Below are positions 1 to 7,800 of a stretch of DNA of 42,038 bases, one piece after another. The stretch covers positions 1-42,038 of the forward strand of contig JANQQW010000168.1 in NCBI GenBank assembly GCA_028284885.1. The letters run 5' to 3'. Numbering within the stretch: position 1 is the stretch's first letter; every line of letters begins with the position of its first letter. The stretch is from Planctomycetaceae bacterium (GTDB lineage Bacteria; Planctomycetota; Planctomycetia; Planctomycetales; Planctomycetaceae). A program made the translations under genes and the position numbers. The notes beneath the pieces are model-generated. The model had not been told where the DNA came from. It saw nothing but the letters and a program-made list of their open reading frames with translations, and ran no database searches.

Positions 1-2
1 AG

Positions 3-596
3 GCGTTGACGTTGTACCGGGAGGGTCTCGGGATTCGTCGCGAGATCGTGGACCGGTTCGGTGGTTCGCCGGTGTCGCTGCGGGACGTGAGCATCTCGCT
101 GGAGCGTGTGGGGGACGTGCTGCTGGCGGAGGGGGATCGGGCCGAGGCGTTGACGTTGTACCGGGAGGGTCTCGGGATCGCCCGCGAGATCGTGGACCGG
201 TTCGGTGGGTCGCCGCAGTCGCTGCGGGACGTGAGCATTTCCTGTGAGCGGATGGGGGACACCTTGGCGGAATCGGACCCCGATGCCGCTCGGTCCCACT
301 ACACGGAGTCCCTGCGCACGTGGGGCGAGATCCGGGACCGCTTCGGGGTGACCCCCGACACGTTCCGCGGCCCGTGCGTGCCCCGCCAGCGCCTCGCCGT
401 GTTCGCCCTGCAGGCGGGGCACGTGCCTGCCGCGCGGGCCCTGTTCGAGACGGTCCGCGACGACCTCCGCACGACCGTCGAGCGAGGCTGGGCACCCGCC
501 GGGGATGAAGACTGGCTCGCCCGGGTCGAGAACCTCCTCACTACTCTCGACGACGAGACGTCCGGCGAACCGTCGCCCGGCGACGAGCCGACGTGA
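3..596 (+). CDS. Tetratricopeptide-like repeat protein, C-terminal part (5' end outside window)
   Basis: The reading frame is already open at the first bases, so the start lies upstream of the window. The visible 198 codons hold two copies of a 48-residue helical repeat (EALTLYREGLGI, EIVDRFGGSP, SLRDVSIS, ERVGDVLLAEGDRA), then a third, more diverged copy and a short C-terminal helical tail. The helix pattern and the acidic and aliphatic spacing are those of TPR-like superhelices that bind other proteins. The first two repeats are nearly identical at the DNA level with a period of 144 bp, which suggests recent duplication or homogenisation. The catalytic or effector domain, if there is one, is in the missing N-terminal part, so no specific function can be given. 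The repeat class is reasonably certain; the role is not. Confidence 0.75.
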   Translation, partial: ALTLYREGLGIRREIVDRFGGSPVSLRDVSISLERVGDVLLAEGDRAEALTLYREGLGIAREIVDRFGGSPQSLRDVSISCERMGDTLAESDPDAARSHYTESLRTWGEIRDRFGVTPDTFRGPCVPRQRLAVFALQAGHVPAARALFETVRDDLRTTVERGWAPAGDEDWLARVENLLTTLDDETSGEPSPGDEPT

Positions 597-671
597 ACTT
601 CTCCCGCCCGCCACGGCGCGTGTCGCGCAACCGATCTGCTCGCTGTGAGGACCCAAGAGCGGAGGTGTTCG

Positions 672-1387
672 ATGCGTGCGAGTGACTGGACGGTGGACGG
701 GCTCGAGGGGGCTTTGCGGGAGCTCGTGGGGGAGCGGGGGGACGTTTCCTGTCGGGTGTTCTGTCGGGTGGTGGGGGTGTCGGTGGGGCGGATCGAGGGG
801 TTGTTCGGGAGTTGGGCGGGACTCAGGGAGCGGTGTGGGGCCGCGGGTCTCGGCGGGAGACGTGCGGGCGGCTTTCCGGGAGGCCGTCGAGGAGTTCGGT
901 GAGGCCGTCACGCTGCAGCAGTTCGAGCGGTGGTCCGGGTACTCGCGGAGCGTGGTCTACGCGCGGTTCGAGTCCTGGACGGAGCTGCGGCGGCTGGAGG
1001 GGCTGGAGCCGAACCTGCCCGGTCGCGAGGAGGTCGACTTCAAGATCCTGATCGACGACCTCGTCCGGCTGCGGGACCGGCTCGGGCGGATCCCGAAGTC
1101 GTACGAGATCGCCAAGCTGTCCCGGTTCGCGCTCTCCACCTACTACAACCGCGTGGGCGGCATGAAGGTGATTCGCGTGCTGCTGACGCCGCACCTGTTC
1201 CGGCGGGCGGTCGCCGGGCGGCTCGCTGACCCGCGAGGAGCTGCAAGAGGCGATCGAGGAGCGGAAGGCACTGAAAGCCGCGGCCGCCGCCGGCGCGGTC
1301 AGCGGTGGGAGCCGAAGACCGAGAGGTCGCCGGCCTGGTAGCAGGGGGTCACGGCGACCGCCTCGCGGCCGTACATCGTCTGGATGA
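672..1387 (+). pseudogene. Homing-endonuclease-associated repeat protein, broken by two frameshifts
   Basis: An ATG at 672 has a GGAGGT ribosome site 7 nt upstream. The first frame (672 to about 845) encodes one repeat (ALRELVGERGDVS...GLFGSWAGLRERCG). Coding then continues one frame over with a second (AFREAVEEFGEAV...RFESWTELRRLEGL) and a third repeat (DLVRLRDRLGRIPKS...YYNRVGGMKVI). Near 1200-1225 it shifts again into TREELQEAIEERKAL, ending at 1387. The repeats (helix, G-x-hydrophobic, helix, then F-x-SW or RVGG) match the short repeat found beside HNH homing endonucleases, probably a DNA-binding unit. No HNH nuclease motif is visible. Two shifts within 400 bp make a decayed gene more likely than programmed frameshifting. 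The 3' end overlaps the convergent small gene at 1299-1502. Confidence 0.6.
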
Positions 1388-1502
1388 TCGACCGGGCTCG
1401 CTCGACCGTCGCGGCGAAGACGGACATGTCCGTGCCGTTCGGGAGCACCACGTGGAACTGCGGAATCGCGTAACGGACACTCGCCCCGGCCACCGCTCGC
1501 AT
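1299..1502 (-). CDS. Small protein, 67 aa, paralogue of the upstream 66-aa protein
   Basis: This 67-residue product starts MRAVAGAS and carries the core ERARSIIQTMYGRE followed by VTP and GD. A purine-rich GGGAGA lies a few bases before the ATG. It aligns end to end with the product of 1676-1876: by eye about half of the positions are identical, including Y-x-IP, ERAR-x-I-x-x-TMYGRE, VTP and GD. It has no signal peptide, membrane segment or cysteine pair. The alternating hydrophobic pattern followed by a helix containing ERAR suggests a small alpha/beta fold. I do not recognise the family. Conservation between two tandem copies is the main evidence that it is a real gene. Its 3' end overlaps the tail of the decayed repeat gene on the other strand. 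Confidence 0.6.
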   Translation of the reverse strand: MRAVAGASVRYAIPQFHVVLPNGTDMSVFAATVERARSIIQTMYGREAVAVTPCYQAGDLSVFGSHR

Positions 1503-1675
1503 GTCTCTCTCCCGTCGCTGGAAGGAACTCGTCGAGCAGCGATCACACCACGGCCGGGGTCCTTCTTCCAGAACGAAAGCGGCCGACGGCGGGGAATCGC
1601 GAAGTCGCCCGGCCACGTTCCGTCGCCGCTTCCGCAGCCGGGAAAACCGGACCGGCCGCGGGCGCGACGCGGCGG

Positions 1676-1876
1676 TCAGGTCATGCCGATCGGCGCCTCG
1701 TCGCCTGGCTCGACGACCGGCGTGACCTGGGCGGTCTCGCGGCCGTACATCGTCCGGACGATCGCCCGGGCCCGTTCCGCCGAGTCCGCGTAGACGCACA
1801 ACACCTGCCCGCCGTCCACGACGACACGGTACCGCGGAATCGGATAGGCCCCACTCGCTCCCGCAAACGCTCGCAT
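1676..1876 (-). CDS. Small protein, 66 aa, paralogue of the downstream 67-aa protein
   Basis: The product starts MRAFAGAS and contains YPIPRYRVVV, ERARAIVRTMYGRE, QVTP and a GDEAPIG tail. GGAAGGT lies about 8 nt upstream of the ATG and is a good ribosome site. The partner gene at 1299-1502 lies downstream on the same strand after a 173-bp gap, so the pair may be co-transcribed. The two differ most at the ends and in the loop after the first strand, and agree best in the central helix. No known domain was recognised. The shared TMYGRE motif could be structural or a binding surface; the sequence does not say which. Confidence 0.65.
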   Translation of the reverse strand: MRAFAGASGAYPIPRYRVVVDGGQVLCVYADSAERARAIVRTMYGRETAQVTPVVEPGDEAPIGMT

Positions 1877-2007
1877 GACACACCGACCTTCCCGCTCGTT
1901 CTGTTACCACCCGATCTCACTGCAACGGGTCGCCGAGATCCAGCGTGGACGCGTGCCTAAACGAGGAATTCGCCGGACGACCGTCTGGTCCCGGACAGTG
2001 AAGCGTC

Positions 2008-2100
2008 GGGTGGCCGGGTCTGGAGCGAAGGGAAGACCCGGTCGGTGATCCACGAGCGACGTTCCGGGTCTTCGCGAAAGCGCTCCCGACCCGGCCACCC
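2008..2100. repeat. Large imperfect inverted repeat (hairpin), about 35-nt arms
   Basis: The left arm (2008-2041, beginning GGGTGGCCGGGTC) pairs with the right arm (2064-2100, ending GACCCGGCCACCC) with a few mismatches and a 2-nt length difference, around a loop of about 22 nt. It lies in the gene-free stretch 1877-2495, which otherwise holds only the element at 2281-2426 and the rpoD terminator. No reading frame on either strand looks coding here. It could be a REP or MITE-like unit or a bidirectional terminator. The sequence differs from the other inverted repeats in the window. Confidence 0.7.
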
Positions 2101-2280
2101 TACGAACTGCAGGCGTCGCTGGGGCAGAGCGACGTCGGAGCGGTACCCCGGAGCGTGCCGACTTCTGTGGAACCACGAAGAGCACGGAGGACACGAACGC
2201 AGGCAGGTCGGTGAAGCCACTGGTGGCTGCAGCCTTCGTGCTCTTGGTGGTGACGAGAACATGTGCGAGCGCGGACGTCT

Positions 2281-2426
2281 GTAGGGGCCGGACTCCGTGC
2301 CGGCCCTGCGGGTGACCTGTGTGGGATCGACCGGTTCACCGCTCTCGCGTGAAGTTCGCGGTTGCGAGTCGCTTCGCGCCCGGTCCCGCTGCCACGTCGA
2401 GGGCCGGCACGGAGTCCGGCCCCTAC
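2281..2426. repeat. Miniature inverted-repeat element, copy 1 of 2
   Basis: The 146-bp unit has perfect 27-bp terminal inverted repeats beginning GTAGGGGCCGGACTCCGTG. Each terminus is also a small hairpin by itself: stem GGGCCGG/CCGGCCC around the 8-nt loop ACTCCGTG. A second copy with the same ends lies at 20704-20847. There is no coding capacity. It sits just downstream of rpoD and its terminator, in a gene-free position typical of MITE or REP-like elements. Confidence 0.8.
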
Positions 2427-2434
2427 AGGAATGG

Positions 2435-2467
2435 AAAACGGCCCGGTCGCGTTCGCGACCGGGCCGT
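2435..2467 (-). terminator. Intrinsic terminator of rpoD
   Basis: A perfect 14-bp GC-rich stem (ACGGCCCGGTCGCG with its complement) with a tiny loop is followed on the minus strand by TTTTCC. It begins 29 bp after the rpoD stop codon, so it fits a Rho-independent terminator for the dnaG-rpoD transcript. Confidence 0.8.
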
Positions 2468-2495
2468 CGGGGTTTTCGTCGTCAGCGAGTCCGAC

Positions 2496-4151
2496 TCAGT
2501 GGCCGGCGGCTTGGGCGAGGAGGCCGTCGAGGAAGCCCTTCAGTTGCTTGCTGCGGACGGGGTGTTGCAGCTTGCGGACGGCCTTCGCCTCGATCTGGCG
2601 GACCCGTTCGCGGGTCACCTTGAAGATGCGGCCGACCTCCTCGAGGGTGTAGGTGTAGCCGTCGCCGAGGCCGTAGCGGAGCTTGATGATCTCCCGCTCG
2701 CGGTAGGTCAGCGTCTTCAGGACGGAGTCGATCTTGTCCTTCAGCATCTCCTGCGTGGCGGCGTTGACGGGGGACTCGCTCCCCTCGTCCTCGATGAAGT
2801 CGCCGAAGTAGCTGTCCTCGCTCTCGCCGACCGGCCGGTCGAGGCTGATCGGGTGCTTCGAGATCTTCATCACGCGGCGGGTCTCCTCCAGCGAGACGCC
2901 GGCGGCTTCCGCCGTCTCCTCCAGCGTGGGCTCGCGGCCCATCTCCTGCAGCAGTCGCTTGGAGACCTTCCGCAGCTTGGACATCGTCTCGATCATGTGG
3001 ACCGGGATGCGGATCGTGCGGGCCTGGTCCGCGATGGCCCGCGTGATGGCCTGCCGAATCCACCAGGTGGCGTAGGTGCTGAACTTGTAGCCGCGGCGGT
3101 ACTCGTACTTGTCGACCGCCCGCATCAGGCCGGTGTTCCCCTCCTGGATGAGGTCGAGGAAGCTGAGGCCGCGGTTGCGGTACTTCTTGGCGATGGAGAC
3201 GACGAGCCGGAGGTTGCCGCCGGAGAGCTCCCGCATGGCGAGCTCGTACGCGCCGAACCGTTCGGTGATCGCGGCGACCCGTTCCCGCAGCGAGCCGGGC
3301 GTCTCGAGCGTCATGCTCATCAGGTCGTGCAGTTCACGCTGCAGGTTGGCCCGTTCGTCCTTGGCGGACTTCAGGTTCTTGAGGCTGTCGATCTGCTGCT
3401 CGAGCTCGGTCATCCGCTCGGAGATCTGCTCCATCCGCTTGAGGGCCGGCTGCAGCCGTTGCGTGCGGAGGGAGAGCTCCTCGACGAGGGTCGCCATCTT
3501 GCGGCGTCGCTTGGCGAGCGACTCGGCCGCGGCGGCCCGGTCCTTGGCCGAGAGGTGCTCGTCGACCGACCGCTCGAAGTCCGCCTGGTTCTTGCTGCGG
3601 AGGTAGTCGAGCGTCCGCAGGTTGTGCGGCATGCGGCCCAGGATCTGGTTCTTCTCCAGCCCCTCGGTGACGGAGACCTTGATGGTCCGGTCGAACGGCA
3701 GCTCGCTGTTGTTGACCTTGTGCAGCACGTCGAGCGCGGTCCGCATGGCGTAGTCGCACTCCAGCAGCTGCCGGCGGAACCGCTTGCGGGTGATCTCGAT
3801 CTTCTTGGCGAGGGCGATCTCCTCCTCGCGGGTGAGGAGCGGGATCTCGCCCATCTGCGTGAGGTACATGCGGACCGGGTCGTCGATCCGCTTCGACGTG
3901 TCCTCGGTCATCAGGTCCTTGATCGGCTTCGGCTTGGACCGCCGCTTCTTCTTCTCGTTGGCGCGGGCGGGCTGCACCTTGTCCGGCACGATCTGCAGGC
4001 CGAGCTCCTCCAGGGAGAGGAGCAGGTCGTCCAGCTTCTCGGGCGTGGGGCACTCGTCGGGCAGGTAGTCGGAGACCTCGCTGAAGGTGAGGTACCCCTG
4101 CTTGCGGCCCAGGTCGACGAGTTGCTGCAGTTCCGGGTCGACTTGATGCAC
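2496..4151 (-). CDS. rpoD: RNA polymerase primary sigma factor (sigma-70, group 1)
   Basis: This 551-residue protein is the housekeeping sigma factor that directs RNA polymerase to most promoters. Region 1.2 is visible near residue 90 ([18 protein letters not shown]). A non-conserved helical region fills roughly 150-290. Region 2 ([20 protein letters not shown], near 350-375) includes the tryptophans used in promoter melting. Region 4.2 ([20 protein letters not shown], near 500-520) is the -35-binding helix-turn-helix. An N-terminal region 1.1-like segment is present, as expected for group 1. The start is GTG with GGAG 8 nt upstream. It lies 78 bp downstream of dnaG on the same strand, the conserved primase-sigma arrangement of the macromolecular synthesis operon, and ends at a strong terminator. 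Confidence 0.97.
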   Translation of the reverse strand: MHQVDPELQQLVDLGRKQGYLTFSEVSDYLPDECPTPEKLDDLLLSLEELGLQIVPDKVQPARANEKKKRRSKPKPIKDLMTEDTSKRIDDPVRMYLTQMGEIPLLTREEEIALAKKIEITRKRFRRQLLECDYAMRTALDVLHKVNNSELPFDRTIKVSVTEGLEKNQILGRMPHNLRTLDYLRSKNQADFERSVDEHLSAKDRAAAAESLAKRRRKMATLVEELSLRTQRLQPALKRMEQISERMTELEQQIDSLKNLKSAKDERANLQRELHDLMSMTLETPGSLRERVAAITERFGAYELAMRELSGGNLRLVVSIAKKYRNRGLSFLDLIQEGNTGLMRAVDKYEYRRGYKFSTYATWWIRQAITRAIADQARTIRIPVHMIETMSKLRKVSKRLLQEMGREPTLEETAEAAGVSLEETRRVMKISKHPISLDRPVGESEDSYFGDFIEDEGSESPVNAATQEMLKDKIDSVLKTLTYREREIIKLRYGLGDGYTYTLEEVGRIFKVTRERVRQIEAKAVRKLQHPVRSKQLKGFLDGLLAQAAGH

Positions 4152-4229
4152 GGTCGCGCTCCAAAGGTTCGTGTCGGGGCCGGCGAGGCGGGGTCGGCGG
4201 CCGCGTGGTGTTCGTCGTGGCGGAGTGGT

Positions 4230-6191
4230 CTACTTCTTCCGGGTCGCCCGCGCCCCGTGGAAACTGGCGGCCCGTTCCAGCAGTGCCCGCGTCTCCTCGT
4301 CGAGACCGGTCGGCCGGTCGGGTCGCTTCGCCATCTGGCCCTTGGACAGCTCGTGGTTTCGCTCCTGCCGGCGCCATTTCAGGTTCTCGACCGCCAGGCT
4401 GAGGAAGCGGGGGCGTCTCGGTGAGGACTCCGTTCCGTCACGCGTCTCGGCCTCGGTCCCGCCCGCTGGCGGTCGCGACGCCGCGTCCAGCCGCAACTTC
4501 GCCGAGACGTCCTTCGATCGGGACGACTCGTCGAGATCCGCGGCCAGTCGTTTCAGGTCGAGGTCCTCCAGGGCCGACGTGACCCGCTCGTAGCTCGGCT
4601 CGTGGCCGTGCTCTGAGAGGTCGCGGCACGTCTCGAAGACAGCTCGCGTGTACTCGTTGTGGAAGTCGGCGGGGCCGAGTTCGTCGGCGATCGAGGCGAA
4701 CCAGCTCGGCTCGGCGAAGACGATCTCCAGCACCTCGCACTCCATCTGGTCCGAACGGGTCTGCCGGCCGCCGAAGAAGTCGATGCGACCACCTTCCGTG
4801 GGAACCATGTCCTTCGGAACCGAAGGGTTTCGTTGGTTTCGCAGCTTTCGGCCTTCCTGCAGCCGCTGCCGCACCACCCGTTCGTCCAACATCAGTCGCT
4901 GGGACAGCTTGGCGACCGCAAGGTCCTCACGAGGGGTTCCCCGCAGTCCCTCGGCTTGCGAGAGCAGGTCCAACATCTCGTCCATCGCCGCGTGCCGGGC
5001 ATCCACCGAGCCGGACTGGGCCTGCACCTGCTCCAGACAGGCCGAGAGCTTGAACTCCCACGCCTCCGGGGCCGTGTCGATCAGCTGTTTGAAGGCGTCC
5101 GGCCCGTTCTCGGTCAGGAAGTCGTCCGGGTCCGAACCCTGCGGCAGGGCCAGCACGCGGAGGTCGATCTCCTTCGCCAGGAACTGGGACAGCGACCGCT
5201 CGGCTGCACCGAGGCCCGCGGCGTCGCCGTCGAGCACGAGCACCACCTTCCGGGCGAACCGCTTCAGCAGCGTGACGTGATGTTCGGTGAGGGCCGTTCC
5301 CAGCACGGCGACCGCGTTGCCCAGGCCGGCCTGGTGGGCCTTCAGGCAGTCGGTGTACCCCTCGACGACGACGGCCGTCTCGGAGAGCCGGATCGCGTCC
5401 TTCGCGTCGTTCATGGCGTACAGCACGTGGCTCTTCTGGAAGAGCGTGCTGTCCGACCCGTTGATGTACTTGCCGACCCGCCGGCCGTCGCGGGCCGCGG
5501 CCTCCTCGTCGTCCGGCAGGATGCGGCCGCCGAAGGCGATCGTCCGGCCGCGGTCGTCGCGGATCGGGAACACGACCCGGCCGCGGAAGCTGGCGTCGTC
5601 GTTGTGCCCGCCGCGGCTGTTCTCTTTCACCAGACCGGCCGCGAGCAGCGTCTTCAGGCCGAAGAGGTCCCGGGCCTCGTTCTGCAACCACTGCCAGCCG
5701 CCGGGGTGGAAGCCGACGCCGAAGCGGTCGATCGTCTCCTCGCGGAAGCCGCGGTCCAGCAGGTAGGCCCGGGCTCGCTCGCCGCCGGACGACCTCAGCG
5801 TGCGGTGCAGCGTCCGCTCGGCCCACTCCATCACCTTGAAGAGGTCCGCCTTCTCCGGGCCGCCGTTCGACCGCCGCGGAGCGAGCGACTTGGGCATCTC
5901 CAGCCCCGCCCGCTCGGCCAGTTGTTCGAGGGCCTGCCGGAAGCTGAGTCCTTCCCGCTCCATCACGAAGGAGAAGACGTCGCCGCCGGCACCGCAGCTC
6001 CAGCACTTGTACCGCTGCCGGTCGGGCGAGACGGTCATCGACGGGTTCGTGTCGTCGTGGAACGGGCAGAGGCCGATGTACTCGCGGCCGCCGCGGACCG
6101 GTTTGAGGGCGACGCTCTCGCCGACGAGGCTCACGAGGTCCGTCCGTTCCCGGACCAGTTCGCGGAAGTCGTCGTTCGATCCCGCCTGCAC
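4230..6191 (-). CDS. dnaG: DNA primase
   Basis: DnaG makes the RNA primers for chromosome replication. The 653-residue product has the N-terminal CHC2 zinc ribbon (C42-P-F-H45 and C63-W-S-C66), the central RNA polymerase and TOPRIM core (VVVEGYTDCLKA and VLDGDAAG hold the acidic metal-binding residues), and a C-terminal helicase-interaction region. I chose GTG at 6191 because GAGGAG lies 6 nt upstream and the protein then starts directly at the conserved DDFRELV segment. The open frame continues upstream for 64 more codons but that stretch is not primase-like. The C-terminal 120 residues are charged and poorly conserved. No rpsU is visible upstream, so the classical third member of the operon is absent here. 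Confidence 0.97.
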   Translation of the reverse strand: MQAGSNDDFRELVRERTDLVSLVGESVALKPVRGGREYIGLCPFHDDTNPSMTVSPDRQRYKCWSCGAGGDVFSFVMEREGLSFRQALEQLAERAGLEMPKSLAPRRSNGGPEKADLFKVMEWAERTLHRTLRSSGGERARAYLLDRGFREETIDRFGVGFHPGGWQWLQNEARDLFGLKTLLAAGLVKENSRGGHNDDASFRGRVVFPIRDDRGRTIAFGGRILPDDEEAAARDGRRVGKYINGSDSTLFQKSHVLYAMNDAKDAIRLSETAVVVEGYTDCLKAHQAGLGNAVAVLGTALTEHHVTLLKRFARKVVLVLDGDAAGLGAAERSLSQFLAKEIDLRVLALPQGSDPDDFLTENGPDAFKQLIDTAPEAWEFKLSACLEQVQAQSGSVDARHAAMDEMLDLLSQAEGLRGTPREDLAVAKLSQRLMLDERVVRQRLQEGRKLRNQRNPSVPKDMVPTEGGRIDFFGGRQTRSDQMECEVLEIVFAEPSWFASIADELGPADFHNEYTRAVFETCRDLSEHGHEPSYERVTSALEDLDLKRLAADLDESSRSKDVSAKLRLDAASRPPAGGTEAETRDGTESSPRRPRFLSLAVENLKWRRQERNHELSKGQMAKRPDRPTGLDEETRALLERAASFHGARATRKK

Positions 6192-6420
6192 TGAGTGCTC
6201 CTCGTCCCCGGCCGGCCAAGTCGAAACTCGACACCACGACCGCCGTGGTCTCGAGTGGACGGGACCGGCACGGGAGGCCCACGAACGGCTGCCCCTCCAA
6301 CCGGAGAAACCGTCCGAATCGCGACTTGCCGAGTCCCAAGCGTGTACGACGTGCCCTGTCTGGACAAGTGGACGCGAGTTCAATCCATCTCCGGAGCGTC
6401 CCGGTCGTCGTCACCCCGCA

Positions 6421-6448
6421 AGTCTACTTGCCAGGTGGGCTCGGTCAA
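6421..6448 (-). promoter_or_regulatory. Candidate sigma-70 promoter for dnaG-rpoD
   Basis: On the minus strand TTGACC (5 of 6 to the -35 consensus) is followed after 16 bp by TAGACT (4 of 6 to the -10 consensus). It lies about 230 bp upstream of the chosen dnaG start, which would leave a long leader. This is a pattern match only. Confidence 0.4.
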
Positions 6449-6471
6449 GAAAACGCCACACGGAATGGCGT
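6447..6471 (-). terminator. Terminator-like hairpin upstream of the dnaG promoter candidate
   Basis: On the minus strand the stem ACGCCA/TGGCGT with a 7-nt loop is followed by TTTTCTT. The T-run touches the -35 element of the promoter candidate. No minus-strand gene lies immediately upstream, so it may insulate the promoter from readthrough. Confidence 0.45.
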
Positions 6472-6813
6472 CTTCGGTCATCACCACAACCCGAGAACCG
6501 CGAGAACGTTACCGCACGCGTTAACCAAAAGCCTCACCCCCAACCCCGAACGACGCCCCCCGTCACCACGCCCCCCGAACCGACAGATCCCGCACCACCA
6601 CGACAACCTCCCCAACCGACACGACAGTTGGTATCCGCGAGATCCGGGGAGACCCGGAGGGGGGGTAGTGTCCTGACTTGACGCGAGGACACTAGCGACA
6701 CCGCGGGAGACTGAGGATGCGTGCATTTCGCGCCGGGACTCGGTAATGTCGCGATTGTGTTGACGGTGGCGGGGAGGCCACCTCCGATCCTGCGAGTTCG
6801 GGAACTGACCCTC
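6472..6813. other. Gene-free stretch with strand-biased C/A-rich tract and a perfect 9-bp inverted repeat
   Basis: No convincing gene was found. From about 6525 to 6640 the plus strand is almost free of G and rich in C and A. At 6666-6694 TAGTGTCCT and AGGACACTA form a perfect 9-bp inverted repeat around an 11-nt spacer. The left half also belongs to the GGGGGTAGTGTCCT motif family found several times in the next 3 kb. It lies 120 bp before the HTH gene, so an operator is possible, but two opposed transposon ends fit as well. Confidence 0.4.
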
Positions 6814-7038
6814 ATGGTCAAGCCTCTCCGGTGCTGCGCGCTTCTATTGGCGAACCCAGGCCTGTCTGCAGACAGGCTCGCCTCCCTGCTCGGAGTGAGT
6901 CGGCGGACAGTTTTCCGATACCTCAACCAAATTCGGGACTCCGGATTTGCCGTCGAGTTCGATCCGGACCTGGGCGGCTACGTTGGCTCAGCGGACGAGG
7001 CGCTCAAGGCGACGAACGATGAGGACGGCCGGCGATAA
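6814..7038 (+). CDS. Small helix-turn-helix protein, 74 aa
   Basis: The product is a single winged-helix-type DNA-binding domain: LSADRLASLLGVSRRTVFRY is a clear helix-turn-helix, followed by LNQIRDSGFAVEFDPDLGGY, which resembles the wing of HTH_11 domains at the N-terminus of WYL or DeoR-like regulators. The C-terminal effector domain usual in that class is missing, so it is either a stand-alone small regulator or a remnant of a longer gene. The ATG at 6814 is preferred because the domain begins just after it; a weak GGGA lies upstream. The frame is open further upstream but that part is not domain-like. The perfect inverted repeat at 6666-6694 is a possible operator. Confidence 0.6.
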   Translation: MVKPLRCCALLLANPGLSADRLASLLGVSRRTVFRYLNQIRDSGFAVEFDPDLGGYVGSADEALKATNDEDGRR

Positions 7039-7079
7039 GGACGGCGAGCGATAAGGACGGCGACGCCGAAGGGCTCGAG

Positions 7080-7248
7080 CCTTCCGGGTCCACTGTCCGG
7101 CCTGCTACCCCGCTTCCCCAAGACCCGCGAGACGCTGACCATCGACAGTGTGGCCGTCCACGGGAGCCTGCCGCCGATCCTCGGGGCCGGGCACGGGCTG
7201 ACGCTCTACTTCGCGATGACGGGCCGCGAGCTGGGTAGTGCCCTGACT
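7080..7248 (+). pseudogene. Possible gene fragment joined to a repeated motif
   Basis: One plus-strand frame reads like protein (LLPRFPKTRETLTIDS, VAVHGSLPPILGAGHG, LTLYFAMTGREL) with no start codon of its own. It runs directly into GGGTAGTGCCCTGACT at 7233-7248, a variant of the motif repeated at 6657, 7364, 8675 and 9259. It may be the remnant of a gene cut by an insertion. I do not recognise the family. The rest of 7039-7380 shows nothing further that I can support. Confidence 0.25.
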
Positions 7249-7656
7249 CGAATTCCCGCCCGGTTCCTCCTGCCGGTTCCGGAACCAGACCCCAACGCAG
7301 ACGAACGCTCTCACGATCGGCCCAACACCCGAACTCGTCACTCGGCCGCGCATGGCGAGGTCCGGGGGTAGTGTCCTAGTTTGAAAGTTGGGCGGCACGC
7401 TGCCGTCGAGCCAGGCCTCGAGCACTCTGATGTTCCCTTCCCAGGTCAGCGTCGCGACTTCGACGTAGAGACGACGTGGCCGCCCGATCGTGACGACGAG
7501 CGGCTTGGCGGATCCTGCATCGAGTCCGAGAGCGAGAACGAGATCACGATCGGCTGGTCGACGACCCACGAGGCGGACTCGGATCGCGACCTCGGATAGT
7601 CGCCGCTCGACCCCGAGATCGAAAGTGGTCGGCCACTTGAACGAACGGCGTCCCAT
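7105..7656 (-). CDS. Hypothetical protein ending in a truncated cassette copy (A')
   Basis: From ATG 7656 the frame encodes MGRRSFKWPTTFDLG, then a stretch rich in beta-like hydrophobics (EVAIRVRLVGRR, DLVLALGLDAG, PLVVTIGRPRRLYVEV). It continues in frame into VLEAWLDGSVPPNF, which matches the first 11 residues of the repeated cassette described below. At 7377-7364 it meets AGGACACTACCCCC, the complement of the repeated motif, and the rest of the frame to 7105 looks non-coding. So perhaps 92 N-terminal residues are genuine and the cassette has been cut off by whatever brought the motif. The family is unknown. The overlap with copy A (7446-7781) means only the conserved start of that copy is likely to be translated. 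Confidence 0.35.
   Translation of the reverse strand: MGRRSFKWPTTFDLGVERRLSEVAIRVRLVGRRPADRDLVLALGLDAGSAKPLVVTIGRPRRLYVEVATLTWEGNIRVLEAWLDGSVPPNFQTRTLPPDLAMRGRVTSSGVGPIVRAFVCVGVWFRNRQEEPGGNSSQGTTQLAARHREVERQPVPGPEDRRQAPVDGHTVDGQRLAGLGEAG
7364..7377 (+). repeat. GGGGGTAGTGTCCT motif copy
   Basis: One of a family of similar sites, all in the same orientation. It abruptly truncates the cassette copy A' that reads in from 7424. This is consistent with a transposon end. Confidence 0.5.
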
Positions 7657-7781
7657 GCCCGGTGCTCCCGCGTCCGAGCCGCCGTCAAGATCGGCCGCCG
7701 CGGGAACACGATACCCCGTTCCTCGCACCAGTCCGCCATCACGTCATGCGGCACTTCTCCCGCCAACCACGCTTCCAGCAT
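7446..7781 (-). CDS. Repeated cassette ORF, copy A
   Basis: The first 29 codons (7781 down to 7695) encode the conserved block: MLEAWLAGEVPHDVMADW, then CEERGIVFPRR. GGGGAGA lies upstream of the ATG. After the block the frame is Ser/Arg-rich and overlaps, in another frame, the better-looking gene starting at 7656, so the true product may be short or non-functional. The ATG is 20 bp from the outer end of the IS1-like element at 7801, which may have displaced an earlier upstream gene. The ADWCEERG core resembles the ADWLEERG core of planctomycete TIGR02996 domains, a similarity seen by eye only. Confidence 0.5.
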   Translation of the reverse strand: MLEAWLAGEVPHDVMADWCEERGIVFPRRPILTAARTREHRAWDAVRSSGRPLSISGSSGDYPRSRSESASWVVDQPIVISFSLSDSMQDPPSRSSSRSGGHVVSTSKSRR

Positions 7782-7800
7782 CGTTCGTCTCCCCGCGCAC

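Noticed and set aside
2319..4424. A long plus-strand frame opposite rpoD
   Set aside because: It is the antisense of the clearly conserved sigma factor; long antisense frames are expected at this GC content.
4659..6194. Long plus-strand frame opposite dnaG
   Set aside because: Mirror of the primase codons, no domain, no ribosome site.
6192..6926. An rpsU gene upstream of dnaG
   Set aside because: No frame on the minus strand shows the small basic S21 sequence.
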